Assembly: GCA_945863605.1 (NCBI GenBank) | Contig: CAMAZP010000025.1 | Span: 1-50,432 of the forward strand | Origin: Chitinophaga pinensis | GTDB taxonomy: Bacteria > Bacteroidota > Bacteroidia > Flavobacteriales_D > Crocinitomicaceae | DNA length: 50,432 nucleotides | Reading direction: 5' to 3' | In this document: positions 25,253-34,771 of the stretch, piece by piece | Layout of the letters: every line of letters starts with the position of its first letter | How positions within the stretch are numbered: the first letter of the stretch is position 1 | The notes under the pieces: generated by a model | What the model was told of the DNA's origin: nothing | Databases searched by the model: none | Seen by the model: only the letters and a program-made list of their open reading frames with translations | Translations under genes and position numbers: made by a program

Positions 25253-27055
25253 ATGTCTACAACTGAACACGATTTAAAAGTTCAAATTTCACTTTTACCA
25301 GATGCGCCTGGTGTATACCAATATTTTGATAAAACTGGAAAAGTCATTTACGTTGGAAAAGCGAAGAGTCTAAAAAAAAGAGTAAGTTCTTATTTCAATA
25401 AATATCAAGACAATAACAAAACAAGAATTCTTGTAAGTCATATTCATCAACTAAAATTTATTGTGGTTGAATCAGAGTTAGATGCTTTACTTTTAGAAAA
25501 CAATCTTATTAAAACCTATCAACCAAAATATAATATTGCGCTTAAAGATGATAAAACTTACCCATGGATTGTAATTAAAAAAGAACCATTTCCACGAATA
25601 TTTCAAACAAGACAAAAACGAAACGATGGCTCAAAATATTTTGGTCCTTACCCGAACGTAAAAGTGATGCAATCTTTACTTGGCTTGATAAAAGAGATGT
25701 ATCCTTTACGAACTTGTCCTTTGGATTTACAACAGCACAAAATAGAAGAAAAAAAATTTAAAACGTGTTTGGAATTTCATATTGGAAGATGCTTGGGACC
25801 TTGTGTTGGAAATCAGACCAAAGCAAGCTATGACAAAATGGTGGATGAGATTGAATTATTATTGAAAGGGAAGACCTATTATTTAATTCAATTATTAAAA
25901 TCTAAAATGTTGGATTTTTCAGAAAAATATGAGTTTGAAAAAGCGCAAGAAATGAAAGCTTTAATTGAACAGATTGAAAAATATCGTTCAAAAAGTTCAG
26001 TTGTTTCTTCAACGATATCCGATGTAGATGTTTTTACAATCGAAGAAACTGAAAATAGATTTTTTTTTAATTTCTTAATGATTCATGAGGGAGCAATTAT
26101 TCATGCATACACTTCTGAAGTCAGCAAAAAATTAGATGAAGATTTAGAAACAATTATTTCTTATGTTTTACCCGAAATTCGTCAGCGTTTTGAAAGCACT
26201 TCGAAAGAAGTAATTGTTCAAATTCCATTGAATTTTAGTTTACCAAATATTAATTTTTCTGTTCCTCAAATTGGAGAGAAGAAAAAATTAATCGAACTTT
26301 CTTTGCGAAATGTGAATTATTACCGCCTCGATAAATTGAAAAAAGAACATTTAAATTTAACTGAGCGAGATCCGAATAGGATATTAAAGCAAGTTCAAAC
26401 CGACTTTAAGTTGAATGAACTACCTATTCACATGGAGTGTTTCGATAATTCAAACTTTCAAGGAACAAATGCAGTTTCAGCTTGTGTGGTTTTTAAAAAT
26501 GGTAAACCTACTAAAAACGACTATCGTCATTTTAATGTAAAAACAGTTGTTGGTCCAGATGACTTTGCCACAATGCGGGAAGTTGTTTATAGAAGATATA
26601 AACGCATGTTAGACGAAAAACAAAGTTTGCCTCAATTAATTATCATTGACGGTGGAAAAGGTCAATTGAGTGCGGCTATGGAGGCAATTACGGAACTTTC
26701 GCTTCGAGGTAAGGTTGTCGTGGTTGGGATTGCAAAACGATTAGAAGAAATTTTTTACCCAGGTGATCAATATCCTATTTATATTGACAAACGTTCTGAA
26801 AGTTTGAAGCTAATTCAATTTATGCGAAACGAAGCGCATCGATTTGGAATTACGCATCATCGCAATAAAAGAAGTAAAAATTCGATTCAATCCGAGCTAC
26901 TAAAAATCAAAGGTATAGGTGAGAAAACGCAACAAGAGCTTTTCAAAGAGTTTAAAACAATCAAAGTAATGAAAGCAATGTCTCTGGAGCAACTTGAAAA
27001 AAAAATAGGACGATCAAAAGCGACCATCCTATTTAATTTCTTTGCAAAAAAATAG
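25253..27055 (+). CDS. uvrC: Excinuclease ABC subunit C
   Basis: A 600-residue UvrC: an N-terminal GIY-YIG nuclease (GVYQYFDK...VIYVGKAKSLKKRVSSYF, residues 20-50), a cysteine-containing segment (CLEFHIGRCLGPCVG, about 173-187), a UVR motif (about 200-235), an RNase H-like nuclease domain (ECFDNSNFQGTNAVSACVVF, LIIIDGGKGQL) and a C-terminal helix-hairpin-helix (IKGIGEKTQQELFKEF). It makes both incisions in nucleotide excision repair. The last 60 bases of the gene also contain the antisense terminator of the convergent protease gene. The gap to that gene is 4 bases. Confidence 0.97.
   Translation: MSTTEHDLKVQISLLPDAPGVYQYFDKTGKVIYVGKAKSLKKRVSSYFNKYQDNNKTRILVSHIHQLKFIVVESELDALLLENNLIKTYQPKYNIALKDDKTYPWIVIKKEPFPRIFQTRQKRNDGSKYFGPYPNVKVMQSLLGLIKEMYPLRTCPLDLQQHKIEEKKFKTCLEFHIGRCLGPCVGNQTKASYDKMVDEIELLLKGKTYYLIQLLKSKMLDFSEKYEFEKAQEMKALIEQIEKYRSKSSVVSSTISDVDVFTIEETENRFFFNFLMIHEGAIIHAYTSEVSKKLDEDLETIISYVLPEIRQRFESTSKEVIVQIPLNFSLPNINFSVPQIGEKKKLIELSLRNVNYYRLDKLKKEHLNLTERDPNRILKQVQTDFKLNELPIHMECFDNSNFQGTNAVSACVVFKNGKPTKNDYRHFNVKTVVGPDDFATMREVVYRRYKRMLDEKQSLPQLIIIDGGKGQLSAAMEAITELSLRGKVVVVGIAKRLEEIFYPGDQYPIYIDKRSESLKLIQFMRNEAHRFGITHHRNKRSKNSIQSELLKIKGIGEKTQQELFKEFKTIKVMKAMSLEQLEKKIGRSKATILFNFFAKK
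26993..27034 (-). terminator. Intrinsic terminator of the M43 protease gene, lying inside the uvrC coding end
   Basis: Reading leftward from 27034, AAATAGGA pairs with TCCTATTT, then T-G, then GGTC with GATC, around a GCTTTT loop: a stem of about 13 bp. An unbroken T-run of about nine (27004 to about 26995) follows directly. It lies 26 bases past the protease stop. The opposite strand has no T-run, so it acts only leftward. Confidence 0.8.
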
Positions 27056-27059
27056 TCTT

Positions 27060-29246
27060 CTATTTCACTACAAATTGCATTGTTTTTGACGAAGAAGCTG
27101 TTCCAATTGTCAAGAAATACATTCCTGCTGATAAAGTATTTGTATCAAACATTACCAAGTTAGAACCCTCATTCGCTTTTAATGAATGTTGTTGTGTAAT
27201 TTTCCCACTTAAGTCAGAAATTATAAATTTCAAGTCTTCTTTTTTATCTAAAATGAAACTTAAATTTAATTCATCCTCAGTAGGATTTGGATACAATTCC
27301 AAAGAATTAAAGGTAATTAATTCTTCTACTCCAATAACCAAATTGTCTGAGGGAGAACCTTCGTATAAATTAATATCATCAAGGAAAAAGTTATTTCCTC
27401 CTTCGCCTTCAAAACGGAATTTCATTCTAAAGTCCTCATTAAAATAATTACTTGTGACATTAATCATGTGAACTGTTGTCCAATCACTTTGTTGTGAAGG
27501 ATTCCAAGATGATGTTGAAGTTAAACTGGAAAGTTGACTTCCACCGATTGTTCTTCGTTGTGCCCAATTGGTGCCACAATCTCCAGAAATAAATACTTTT
27601 AGGTATTCATAATCGGCAGCAGTTTTTTTTCTGTAAGCATATCTAAAGCTTAATGTTACTGAGCCACTTTCTGGTAAAACGGATAAATCTATTGGTGCAG
27701 AAATAAGCTCATCAATATTTGAAGGAGCTTGACCAAAATTATTTAATTTAGCACACTGATTACCTGAATGAGCTGTTGTATTTTCGATAGTATAAGCGTT
27801 ATTGTTGTTTGGGTTATACACTTCCCAATTTGTTAAATTGTCAAGTGAAGAATAATTTTCAAATCCTTCCCAATATGGAATTGTAGTTGAAGTAGGTAAT
27901 ATTCTTAAGTAATTTGCTTTTATTTCCTCATCTGTTGTCGTTCCATCTGTTGATGTTAATTTTACGGTAAAAAGACCTGATTGAGTAAAGTTTAATTTAG
28001 GATTTTGAGAAGTTGCAGAAGTACCATCAGTAAATGACCAACCTGTAGATGGCGTTATTTCCCATGACCATCCAGTTGCAGCATTGTAAGAATCGTCGAT
28101 TAGTTGAACTAATTCACCAGCACAAACAGTTTTTTTATCCGCAGTAAACTCAGCCTTACATAATACTAAATTTCCAGTTGCTCCAGTAGCGGCTAAGTTA
28201 TTTGCTGTCCAAAGATTTGCCCTTCCAGTAGATCCAACTTGTAATGCAGCACGCATTCTAGCAACTTGTCCAGCAGTGTACATTTTAGAACAATACGAAT
28301 AGTCCATATAATTCTCTACATTGTCACGAATGTTAAATCCCCAATAAGCATCATCATCATCACATGTATTTGCATTTAAATTACATGCTGTAACACCAAT
28401 ACATGTCGGAGTATCTGAAACTTGATCATCAGAAGAACAAGACGAAGTATTTCCTGGATTATTATTCGGGCCCCAAGTATGCGATAAATTCAACCAATGA
28501 CCAACTTCATGGGTTAGAGCTCTGCTTCCACTTGTTGACCCTGTACCAATAGACCCTACATAATTATGTAAAATCCATATACCATTTGTCATAGAACTTC
28601 CAGAAAATCCGGACGGGTTTGTTGTGTAGCCGGCTGCTCCTCCGATTTCACCACAAATAAAAACATTCATGTATTTGTTTCCAGCCCAGGCTCCATTGTA
28701 AACATCGTTTCCATTTCTAATTGCTGTTACTTGTGCATTTCCATCATCTCCTTGGTAAGATAAAGAAGACATTGTTCTTGTAATACCTTTGAAGCATGCA
28801 CCATTTGGTGCTTTTGTTGCAAGTACGAATTCTATTTCTGCATCTGAGGGCATTCCTTGAAAATCTAAATGTACAGTTGCTGTATCAGCGTTCAATTTTC
28901 TAAAATCTCGATTTAAGATTGCTAGTGCATTCATGATTTGATCATCTGAAATATTTTCAATTCCATTATTGTGTAAAACATGAAATACAATAGGAATTTT
29001 ATAAACAACTCCTTTTTGAACAGGTTTCTTTAGTGCTTTTTCAAACTCAATTTCATCTTGTTTTGTTATGTTAAGATACTCTTGACTTTCCATCAAAAGA
29101 GCTTGTTTTTTATGTTGATGACAATACTCTACTTTTTCTCCTTCTCTTGCGTTTGTCACGTCGAAAGCTGCTTTTTTCTGAGCGTTTATTTGTTGAAAAA
29201 TGGAAAAAACAAAAACAGTTGAAAAAATTAAAATTTTATTTTTCAT
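27060..29246 (-). CDS. Secreted M43-family metalloprotease with PKD domain and type IX sorting tail
   Basis: A 728-residue exported protease. The signal peptide spans about 1-22. The zinc-binding site HEVGHWLNLSH places His246, Glu247, His250 and His256, and the Met-turn MDY is at Met314, as in pappalysin-like M43 (cytophagalysin) enzymes. A PKD-like domain follows (about 375-450), then a jelly-roll-like region (about 455-630), then a type A C-terminal sorting domain (LELYPNPTEDELNLSF...LSAGMYFLTI, about 650-728). It should be exported by the Sec system and then type IX secretion, to cleave proteins outside the cell. Its terminator lies within convergent uvrC. Confidence 0.93.
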   Translation of the reverse strand: MKNKILIFSTVFVFSIFQQINAQKKAAFDVTNAREGEKVEYCHQHKKQALLMESQEYLNITKQDEIEFEKALKKPVQKGVVYKIPIVFHVLHNNGIENISDDQIMNALAILNRDFRKLNADTATVHLDFQGMPSDAEIEFVLATKAPNGACFKGITRTMSSLSYQGDDGNAQVTAIRNGNDVYNGAWAGNKYMNVFICGEIGGAAGYTTNPSGFSGSSMTNGIWILHNYVGSIGTGSTSGSRALTHEVGHWLNLSHTWGPNNNPGNTSSCSSDDQVSDTPTCIGVTACNLNANTCDDDDAYWGFNIRDNVENYMDYSYCSKMYTAGQVARMRAALQVGSTGRANLWTANNLAATGATGNLVLCKAEFTADKKTVCAGELVQLIDDSYNAATGWSWEITPSTGWSFTDGTSATSQNPKLNFTQSGLFTVKLTSTDGTTTDEEIKANYLRILPTSTTIPYWEGFENYSSLDNLTNWEVYNPNNNNAYTIENTTAHSGNQCAKLNNFGQAPSNIDELISAPIDLSVLPESGSVTLSFRYAYRKKTAADYEYLKVFISGDCGTNWAQRRTIGGSQLSSLTSTSSWNPSQQSDWTTVHMINVTSNYFNEDFRMKFRFEGEGGNNFFLDDINLYEGSPSDNLVIGVEELITFNSLELYPNPTEDELNLSFILDKKEDLKFIISDLSGKITQQHSLKANEGSNLVMFDTNTLSAGMYFLTIGTASSSKTMQFVVK

Positions 29247-29371
29247 AATTTTAATCTAGATTTAATGAGTTATTTAAGTTTAATAGTAGCCCTAAATTAA
29301 ACAATTATTTAATAAATGCTAATTCTTTTAAATGAAGTTTTTAAAATTTCGACTTTTGATGCGTGTTTAAT

Positions 29372-29379
29372 TACTTTTG
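29372..29379 (+). promoter_or_regulatory. -7 box (TActTTTG) of the thioesterase gene
   Basis: TACTTTTG matches TAnnTTTG and ends 4 bases before the ATG at 29384, so the transcript would start at or about the start codon. It lies inside the longer open frame from 29363, which argues against the GTG start there. No well-spaced -33 element is seen. Confidence 0.45.
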
Positions 29380-29383
29380 TAAA

Positions 29384-29899
29384 ATGAAAACAAAAAGAGC
29401 AATTGAAACGTTAGCTATAACAACAAAAATCGTACTTCCAAACGATACAAATACACTTGGAAATTTATTTGGGGGTCAACTTTTGGCTTGGATGGATGTC
29501 ATTGCAAGTGTTTCTGCTCATAGACATAGTAAAAGGGTTGTTGTAACTGCATCAGTAAATAATGTTTCTTTTCAAAAACCGATCAAACATGCTTCTATTA
29601 TTACATTAGAGGCAAAAGTTTCTCGTGCGTTCAATTCTTCAATGGAAATTTTTGTTGACGTATTTGTAGAAGACCAAGTAACAGGTGTTCTTGAAAAAAG
29701 TAATGAAGCAATCTATACTTTTGTAGCAGTTGATCAAAATGGAGGGCCTATTCAAGTTCCAGAATTAATACCAGAAACTGCTCAAGAAAAAGAACGCTAC
29801 GAGGGTGCTTTGAGAAGAAAACAATTAAGCTTGATACTTGCTGGCAAAATGAAAGCAAGCGAAGCAACTGAATTGAAAAAGTTATTTTTGGAAGACTAA
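29384..29899 (+). CDS. Acyl-CoA thioesterase (hotdog fold)
   Basis: With ATG 29384 the protein has 171 residues (MKTKRAIETL...). A GTG at 29363 would add seven residues, but a -7 box lies in that stretch. The hotdog signature is LPNDTNTLGNLFGGQLLAWMD, where the Asn/Asp and the GG segment form the active site in the YciA/ACOT group. The enzyme hydrolyses acyl-CoA to free acid and CoA. It could recycle CoA in fatty acid or phenylacetate breakdown, though it is far from the paa genes here. It ends before a bidirectional terminator. Confidence 0.9.
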   Translation: MKTKRAIETLAITTKIVLPNDTNTLGNLFGGQLLAWMDVIASVSAHRHSKRVVVTASVNNVSFQKPIKHASIITLEAKVSRAFNSSMEIFVDVFVEDQVTGVLEKSNEAIYTFVAVDQNGGPIQVPELIPETAQEKERYEGALRRKQLSLILAGKMKASEATELKKLFLED

Positions 29900-29923
29900 A
29901 CTTATATATCTATTATTTTTATC

Positions 29924-29964
29924 TATCAAAAAAAAGGGATTCAAACTGAATCCCTTTTTTGATA
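29924..29964. terminator. Bidirectional intrinsic terminator between convergent genes
   Basis: GGGATTCA (29936-29943) and TGAATCCC (29947-29954) form a perfect 8-bp stem with a three-base loop. It is flanked by eight A on the left and six T on the right, which extend the stem and give a T-run in both directions. It serves both the thioesterase gene and the OmpA gene. Confidence 0.92.
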
Positions 29965-29980
29965 TGTAATCTTTTAAATT

Positions 29981-32530
29981 TTATTCAATTACAATTTTCA
30001 TTTCAACACGACGGTTTTTCTTACGACCTTCAGGTGTGTCGTTGTCAGCTATTGGTTTCGTTTCTCCATAGAATAATGTGTTTAATCTAGTTGCCTCTAT
30101 TCCTTTTGAAACTAAATAAGATTTAAGGGATTCAGCACGTTTTTTAGACAATACCATGTTTTTATTATCGTCTCCAACATTATCTGTATGCCCAGCAATT
30201 TCTAATTTCCAAGTCGTCTTTTTCAATAGTACTTCTGCTAACTCATCCAGCGAAGGTTTAGATTCATCTTTGATAACGTCTTTAGCGGTCTCAAATTCTA
30301 AGTTGTCAAATGCTGTTTTCAACACTTCTATTATTTCTTGCTCTATAATAGGACAACCTTTATTATCTTTTGGACCAGGTGTGTTTGGACATTCGTCTTC
30401 TTTATCTAGTGTGCCATCTTTGTCGGTATCAACTAATGGACACCCTTTGTTAGAAATTGGTCCAGCCAAAGTTGGGCAATCATCATCTTTATCCAATAAT
30501 CCATCCCCATCTGTATCTGGCCAAGGACAGCCATTATTTTCTTTAGGTCCAGCAACTTCGGGACAATCGTCTAAGAAATCAAATATGCCGTCACCATCTT
30601 TATCTGGACATCCTTGATATTCTATTGAGCCAGCAACTTCCGGACAAGCATCCTCATCGTCTTTAATCCCATCACCGTCAGTATCCGGACATCCTTTGAA
30701 TTCTTTTAATCCTGCAATTGTTGGACAGTCATCTAAAGCATCTTTAATTCCGTCTTTATCTGTATCAGGACATCCTTTGAATTCTTTTAATCCTGCAACT
30801 GTTGGACATTCATCATCTTTGTCTGGAATACCATCTTTATCCGTGTCTGGACAGCCTCTAAATTCAGGTAAACCAGGCACAGTTGCACAATCATCATCCA
30901 TATCTTTGATTCCATCACCATCTGTATCTGGACAACCTTTGAAGCTCCATACACCAGGTTCAGTAACACAATCGTCTAATTTATCAGAAACTTTGTCGCC
31001 GTCTTTATCTTTTGGTACATCGTAAAGTACAGGAACTCGCAGTCCCATAAAAAATTCTGCTCCTTGTACCTTTCCTTTTGCAGCTAAAGTTCTAAAGTCA
31101 GTAATTCCAATAGTCAAAGGGCCTAAACGAGTTGCTAATCCAGCTTTGAAACCAGAATATTCACTGATTGAAATTGGTAAATGAACACCAAACCAAGCAT
31201 GGTCAAAACTTGGTGTGATTGAAACTTGATTTGCAACTTTTACTTTCGTTGCTCTTTTGGAAGAAATGATATTAAACATTCCTGTAGCGTTTACATAAAA
31301 CCATTTCCAAATATGGTAATCTGCTTGAATACTGAATGCTGATGGAGTGCGCATATAAAAAGTTTGATCTACATCTTCGTTCGCTACCCATTCAGTATTG
31401 CCGTCTGTTGTAGATTGTGTAATCAAACTGTCAATAACGTTGTCAAAATTTATGAAGCTATTTGCAGATTCAAATAATCTTAAGTTGAAAAGTGAAGTTG
31501 TATTTACACTGAAGTCACGGCTTAATCCTCCTTTTTCGAAACGCATTCCACCTAAATCTAAAACTGAAAAACCAACACGTGCTTTGTATTTGTTCATGTT
31601 GCGTTTCCAAAGATTCGTCTCATTATCCATATCATATTTGTGTTTTTCCCAATCAGGTCGCCATTCATACACAAATCCCAAATCTAAACCTAAACCAAAT
31701 TTTGCTGAAGCTTTTGGTAGACCTCCACCATCAGCAACTAACTGATCAATATTTTTAGAATAACCATAAGCAAAATCACCCGCCAAAAATTGCGAAGTAT
31801 CTTCATTCACCAAGTTGTATGAAAAATTATTAGTGTACATATAAGCAGCTGAATATCCTTGTAAATATTTTACCTTCCCTCCTGCTTTGAAAAAATGCTC
31901 ATTTTGATCAAGCACCACTTGTGAATAGTTTAATCCGTACTCAGTCCAAGATAAATGGTTAATATTCAATAACTCTTCATTTAATTTTAAATTCCATAAA
32001 TCTGGGTATTCCAAACCTTCTTCAGCAAGAACTGCCAATTTCGGATCCATATTGTCGATGTTTAAAATCGAACGAGCTTTAACTCCAAATCCAACAGCAA
32101 TTTTTGGACTTACATGAAACATGAAATTAATAATATCTGTTTGGATATTCATATTCATTCCGAGTGTTGTATTTGTATTTTGGTCATATTTTCGCAGTAT
32201 AAAACGATCGATAAAAGTCGAATCGGGTTGCGACCAAGCGTTTAAAATATCATTAGAAAATGAACCCTTCCACCAATATGTTCTTCCCAATGTATTTTGC
32301 TGAGCAGTTTGCATTGCTGCTGCATCGAAATAACCAAAATTTTGATAAACATTTGCATTTAAACTGAATAGGTTTAAATCGAATTTAAATCTACCATCAA
32401 CAAAGTTGGCAGGGTTAACATCATTTCCCATAACTCCTGCGAAATTACTAGACATTACACCTAGGTAATTTTGACTAAATAGATTGAGTGAAAGCGCGAA
32501 AAAGAAAAAACAAAGTAAGTTTTTTTTCAT
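29981..32530 (-). CDS. OmpA-family protein with N-terminal barrel-like (DUF5723-like) domain and eight thrombospondin type 3 repeats
   Basis: An 849-residue outer-membrane protein. It has a signal peptide (about 1-19), then a large beta-rich domain to about residue 505 that resembles DUF5723-type barrels (NYLGVMSSNFAGVMGNDVNPANFVDGRFKFDLN). Eight Ca-binding thrombospondin type 3 repeats follow (508-727, each DxDxDGxxDxxDxC...GCP). The C-terminal OmpA domain (about 735-849) has GHTDNVGDDNKNMVLSKKRAESLKSYL, with the Asp and Arg that hold peptidoglycan. It probably ties the outer membrane to the wall. It starts 3 bases after the stop of the gene at 32534-34684, so the two are a unit. Confidence 0.9.
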   Translation of the reverse strand: MKKNLLCFFFFALSLNLFSQNYLGVMSSNFAGVMGNDVNPANFVDGRFKFDLNLFSLNANVYQNFGYFDAAAMQTAQQNTLGRTYWWKGSFSNDILNAWSQPDSTFIDRFILRKYDQNTNTTLGMNMNIQTDIINFMFHVSPKIAVGFGVKARSILNIDNMDPKLAVLAEEGLEYPDLWNLKLNEELLNINHLSWTEYGLNYSQVVLDQNEHFFKAGGKVKYLQGYSAAYMYTNNFSYNLVNEDTSQFLAGDFAYGYSKNIDQLVADGGGLPKASAKFGLGLDLGFVYEWRPDWEKHKYDMDNETNLWKRNMNKYKARVGFSVLDLGGMRFEKGGLSRDFSVNTTSLFNLRLFESANSFINFDNVIDSLITQSTTDGNTEWVANEDVDQTFYMRTPSAFSIQADYHIWKWFYVNATGMFNIISSKRATKVKVANQVSITPSFDHAWFGVHLPISISEYSGFKAGLATRLGPLTIGITDFRTLAAKGKVQGAEFFMGLRVPVLYDVPKDKDGDKVSDKLDDCVTEPGVWSFKGCPDTDGDGIKDMDDDCATVPGLPEFRGCPDTDKDGIPDKDDECPTVAGLKEFKGCPDTDKDGIKDALDDCPTIAGLKEFKGCPDTDGDGIKDDEDACPEVAGSIEYQGCPDKDGDGIFDFLDDCPEVAGPKENNGCPWPDTDGDGLLDKDDDCPTLAGPISNKGCPLVDTDKDGTLDKEDECPNTPGPKDNKGCPIIEQEIIEVLKTAFDNLEFETAKDVIKDESKPSLDELAEVLLKKTTWKLEIAGHTDNVGDDNKNMVLSKKRAESLKSYLVSKGIEATRLNTLFYGETKPIADNDTPEGRKKNRRVEMKIVIE
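30350..31009 (-). repeat. Eight thrombospondin type 3 repeats within the OmpA gene
   Basis: Eight in-frame units of about 82 bases encode D(T/K)DxDGxxDxxDxC(P/A/V)...GCP. Neighbouring units differ at many bases, so this is a coding repeat under protein-level selection, not a recent DNA expansion. Confidence 0.9.
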
Positions 32531-32533
32531 AGT

Positions 32534-34684
32534 TTATTGTTTGGTGTATTGAATTAAATAGGAGCCTAAATAGGTGGTAATCGAAAAAGCATTAGCCCCA
32601 AACGGCGAGATTTCAATCTTTTGTTGACCGTGTCTTTCTAATTCGTCAATTTTATTTCCTTTTATATCGTACAAATATAATTGATTTTCTATTGCATCAA
32701 GAATTCCTAAAATAGTTTTTCCTCTTTGATTTACGGTAATATATACTGCACTTATTTCTTCTAAAACTAGCGTTCGCTCCCATAATTTCTGACCATTAAA
32801 GTCTATTGCTTTTAAGCTCTTCCCTTGTTTTATTAAAAAATAAACTTCATTATTTTGACTAAAAGCACCTATCAATCCTGTTTGTTGGTTGAGTCGAATT
32901 GATTTTCTTGCACCGCTCGTTTGTTGTAAAGTCAGTGTTCCATTGTTCACACTTCCAAAATAAACTGCATTTGCAAACGGAAATACTTGGGTTGTTGAAT
33001 CAATATTCAATGTTTTTGTACTTTTTCTTTTAACGATTTCTGAAATATAAGCAGTGGTTTTTCCAACTGAAACACAATAGGCTTTTCCATTTAGGGTATA
33101 GCTATAAATTCCTTTAACTGATTCACTTAATCTCAAAACCTTTAATGTTTTTCCAGCAGTATTGAAAACACTCACATTATCAACTCCATCTCCAACGAAA
33201 TAGACTTCTTTATTTTCAACTTGTAAACTTGATGGAGCGACAGAACTTATAGGTTTGAAACGATAAATTATTCTTCCATTCAAGTCTAAAATTTGAGTCT
33301 CAGCACTTGTGCATAATGAAAATGTACTATTTTGAAATGAAAAAATGGAAAATGCTGATGGAACTTCTGATAATTGTTTTTCCCATCTTTTAGAGCCATT
33401 TGAGTAACCAACTAATTTATTTGTTTCTGTCAATAAAACGACATTCCCACGCCCATTAAAAGTTACGAAGTTTAAAATTCGCTCTCCCGGATTCATCGAA
33501 AAATAATCTTTTACTTTCTCGTCTTTAATGTTAGTTAAACCTGCATTGTCTTTGCTTATACAGGTTGTTTCAATCAAGGTTTTATTGAGAATACTTTTAG
33601 CAACACTTTTTGTAGTGGTAACATTTCTGTAAATCACCTTTCTTGGCAGTGTGCTAAAGACTTGTTGTATTTTTTCTTGATTTTGTGATAACGTTTTTCC
33701 AAGACTCATTTCCGTCAACACTTCATCTAAGTATGCTTTATTTCTTCCAACTAGGCAAATTCCTTCATTTTCTACAACATAAAATTTTGATGTTTTATCT
33801 AGCTTCCAAGCGTCGCAAAATGACACGTTTTCGTATTCTCCAAAAGCTTCATTTTTTTCTGGAAGCCCAAACTGATCATTTAAATTTTGAACAGGATTTT
33901 GACCCTCTTTAAAATCAAAAATTGCTAATTCAGCTTTACCATTTGATAAAAAGACAATTCCATTCTTAATCCATTTTTTAAAATAACTTTTTCGAAACGT
34001 AGCGTCAGTTTCAGAAAAATAATTTTTTTCAAAAAAAGTATAGTTGTTAAAATTTGACGAAATGATACTGGAAAAAGTTAATTTGTCATCACATAGTTTT
34101 GCTTTTGAATCAAGTAGTTTCGTTTTCTTGTAGCTAAGTGTTTGATTTGTTTTTTGATAAATATCAGTAACAGTTTTATCTCTTGTGTCAATAATGCTGT
34201 ATGAGGATTTATTGTCAACAGTTGGAAAGTTAAATGCTGAAATAGTCAAATCCCCATTATAAATTGACAATTGATTATTCTTAAATTCTCCATCTAAATT
34301 TCCAAATTTAAAACTCTTTCTTCCTGTGAATTCAAAGTTAAACAGACCATTTGTGAGTAATTTTTCAACTGATTTCTTTGTCCAATTATCTTTTTTTTCC
34401 AATATAAATAAGGCACGTTTTGAACTTACATACAAAGAAGTTGACTGATTCGTTCGTGATAAAAGAAAAGTTGCAATTGTTTGATTACTTGGTAAAACCT
34501 GCACTCCACTTGCATTCCAGTCTAGTTCATTTTCTTGGTGGACAACTAAAACTTGTTGATCAAGTTCATTAAAATAATGTTTAAAGTCAATTGAGTTTTC
34601 ATTTGTAAGTAGCTCGATTGAAACAAATACAGTCCAAGCAATACATATAAATACTGCAGAAATAGGAAGAATTCTCTTAAACAT
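32534..34684 (-). CDS. Membrane-anchored protein with C-terminal propeller-like repeats, function unknown
   Basis: Using ATG 34684 the protein has 716 residues. A TTG at 34699 would add five, but it overlaps a -7 box. An N-terminal hydrophobic segment (MFKRILPISAVFICIAWTVFVSIELL) is an uncleaved anchor or signal peptide, leaving the rest outside the cytoplasm. Residues from about 395 on show repeated strand pairs such as NKLVGYSNGSKRWEKQL, TQILDLNGRIIYRF, LKAIDFNGQKLWERT and LYLYDIKGNKIDEL, like a PQQ-type beta-propeller. The middle region is unrecognised. It ends 3 bases before the OmpA gene, so a role in assembling or serving that protein is plausible but unproven. Confidence 0.7.
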   Translation of the reverse strand: MFKRILPISAVFICIAWTVFVSIELLTNENSIDFKHYFNELDQQVLVVHQENELDWNASGVQVLPSNQTIATFLLSRTNQSTSLYVSSKRALFILEKKDNWTKKSVEKLLTNGLFNFEFTGRKSFKFGNLDGEFKNNQLSIYNGDLTISAFNFPTVDNKSSYSIIDTRDKTVTDIYQKTNQTLSYKKTKLLDSKAKLCDDKLTFSSIISSNFNNYTFFEKNYFSETDATFRKSYFKKWIKNGIVFLSNGKAELAIFDFKEGQNPVQNLNDQFGLPEKNEAFGEYENVSFCDAWKLDKTSKFYVVENEGICLVGRNKAYLDEVLTEMSLGKTLSQNQEKIQQVFSTLPRKVIYRNVTTTKSVAKSILNKTLIETTCISKDNAGLTNIKDEKVKDYFSMNPGERILNFVTFNGRGNVVLLTETNKLVGYSNGSKRWEKQLSEVPSAFSIFSFQNSTFSLCTSAETQILDLNGRIIYRFKPISSVAPSSLQVENKEVYFVGDGVDNVSVFNTAGKTLKVLRLSESVKGIYSYTLNGKAYCVSVGKTTAYISEIVKRKSTKTLNIDSTTQVFPFANAVYFGSVNNGTLTLQQTSGARKSIRLNQQTGLIGAFSQNNEVYFLIKQGKSLKAIDFNGQKLWERTLVLEEISAVYITVNQRGKTILGILDAIENQLYLYDIKGNKIDELERHGQQKIEISPFGANAFSITTYLGSYLIQYTKQ

Positions 34685-34696
34685 TACCTTTTTGGG

Positions 34697-34704
34697 CAAA
34701 TGTA
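34697..34704 (-). promoter_or_regulatory. -7 box (TAcaTTTG) of the propeller/OmpA operon
   Basis: Reading leftward, TACATTTG matches TAnnTTTG and ends 12 bases before the ATG at 34684, predicting a very short leader. No -33 TTG at normal distance. Confidence 0.45.
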
Positions 34705-34771
34705 ATCGTATTATACATTGTTATACTTTAAATGAGAAGTATAAATTAACAATAGGTTGTTTATGCGAATT

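Noticed and set aside
30350..31009. Regular repeats about 82 bases apart that might suggest a CRISPR or satellite array
   Set aside because: The units are in frame, vary at the base level and encode Ca-binding thrombospondin type 3 repeats.
30156..31025. Long open frames on the plus strand opposite the thrombospondin repeats (153 and 109 codons)
   Set aside because: They are Ser/Pro-rich mirror readings of the DxDxDG repeats on the minus strand, without a start context or family match.
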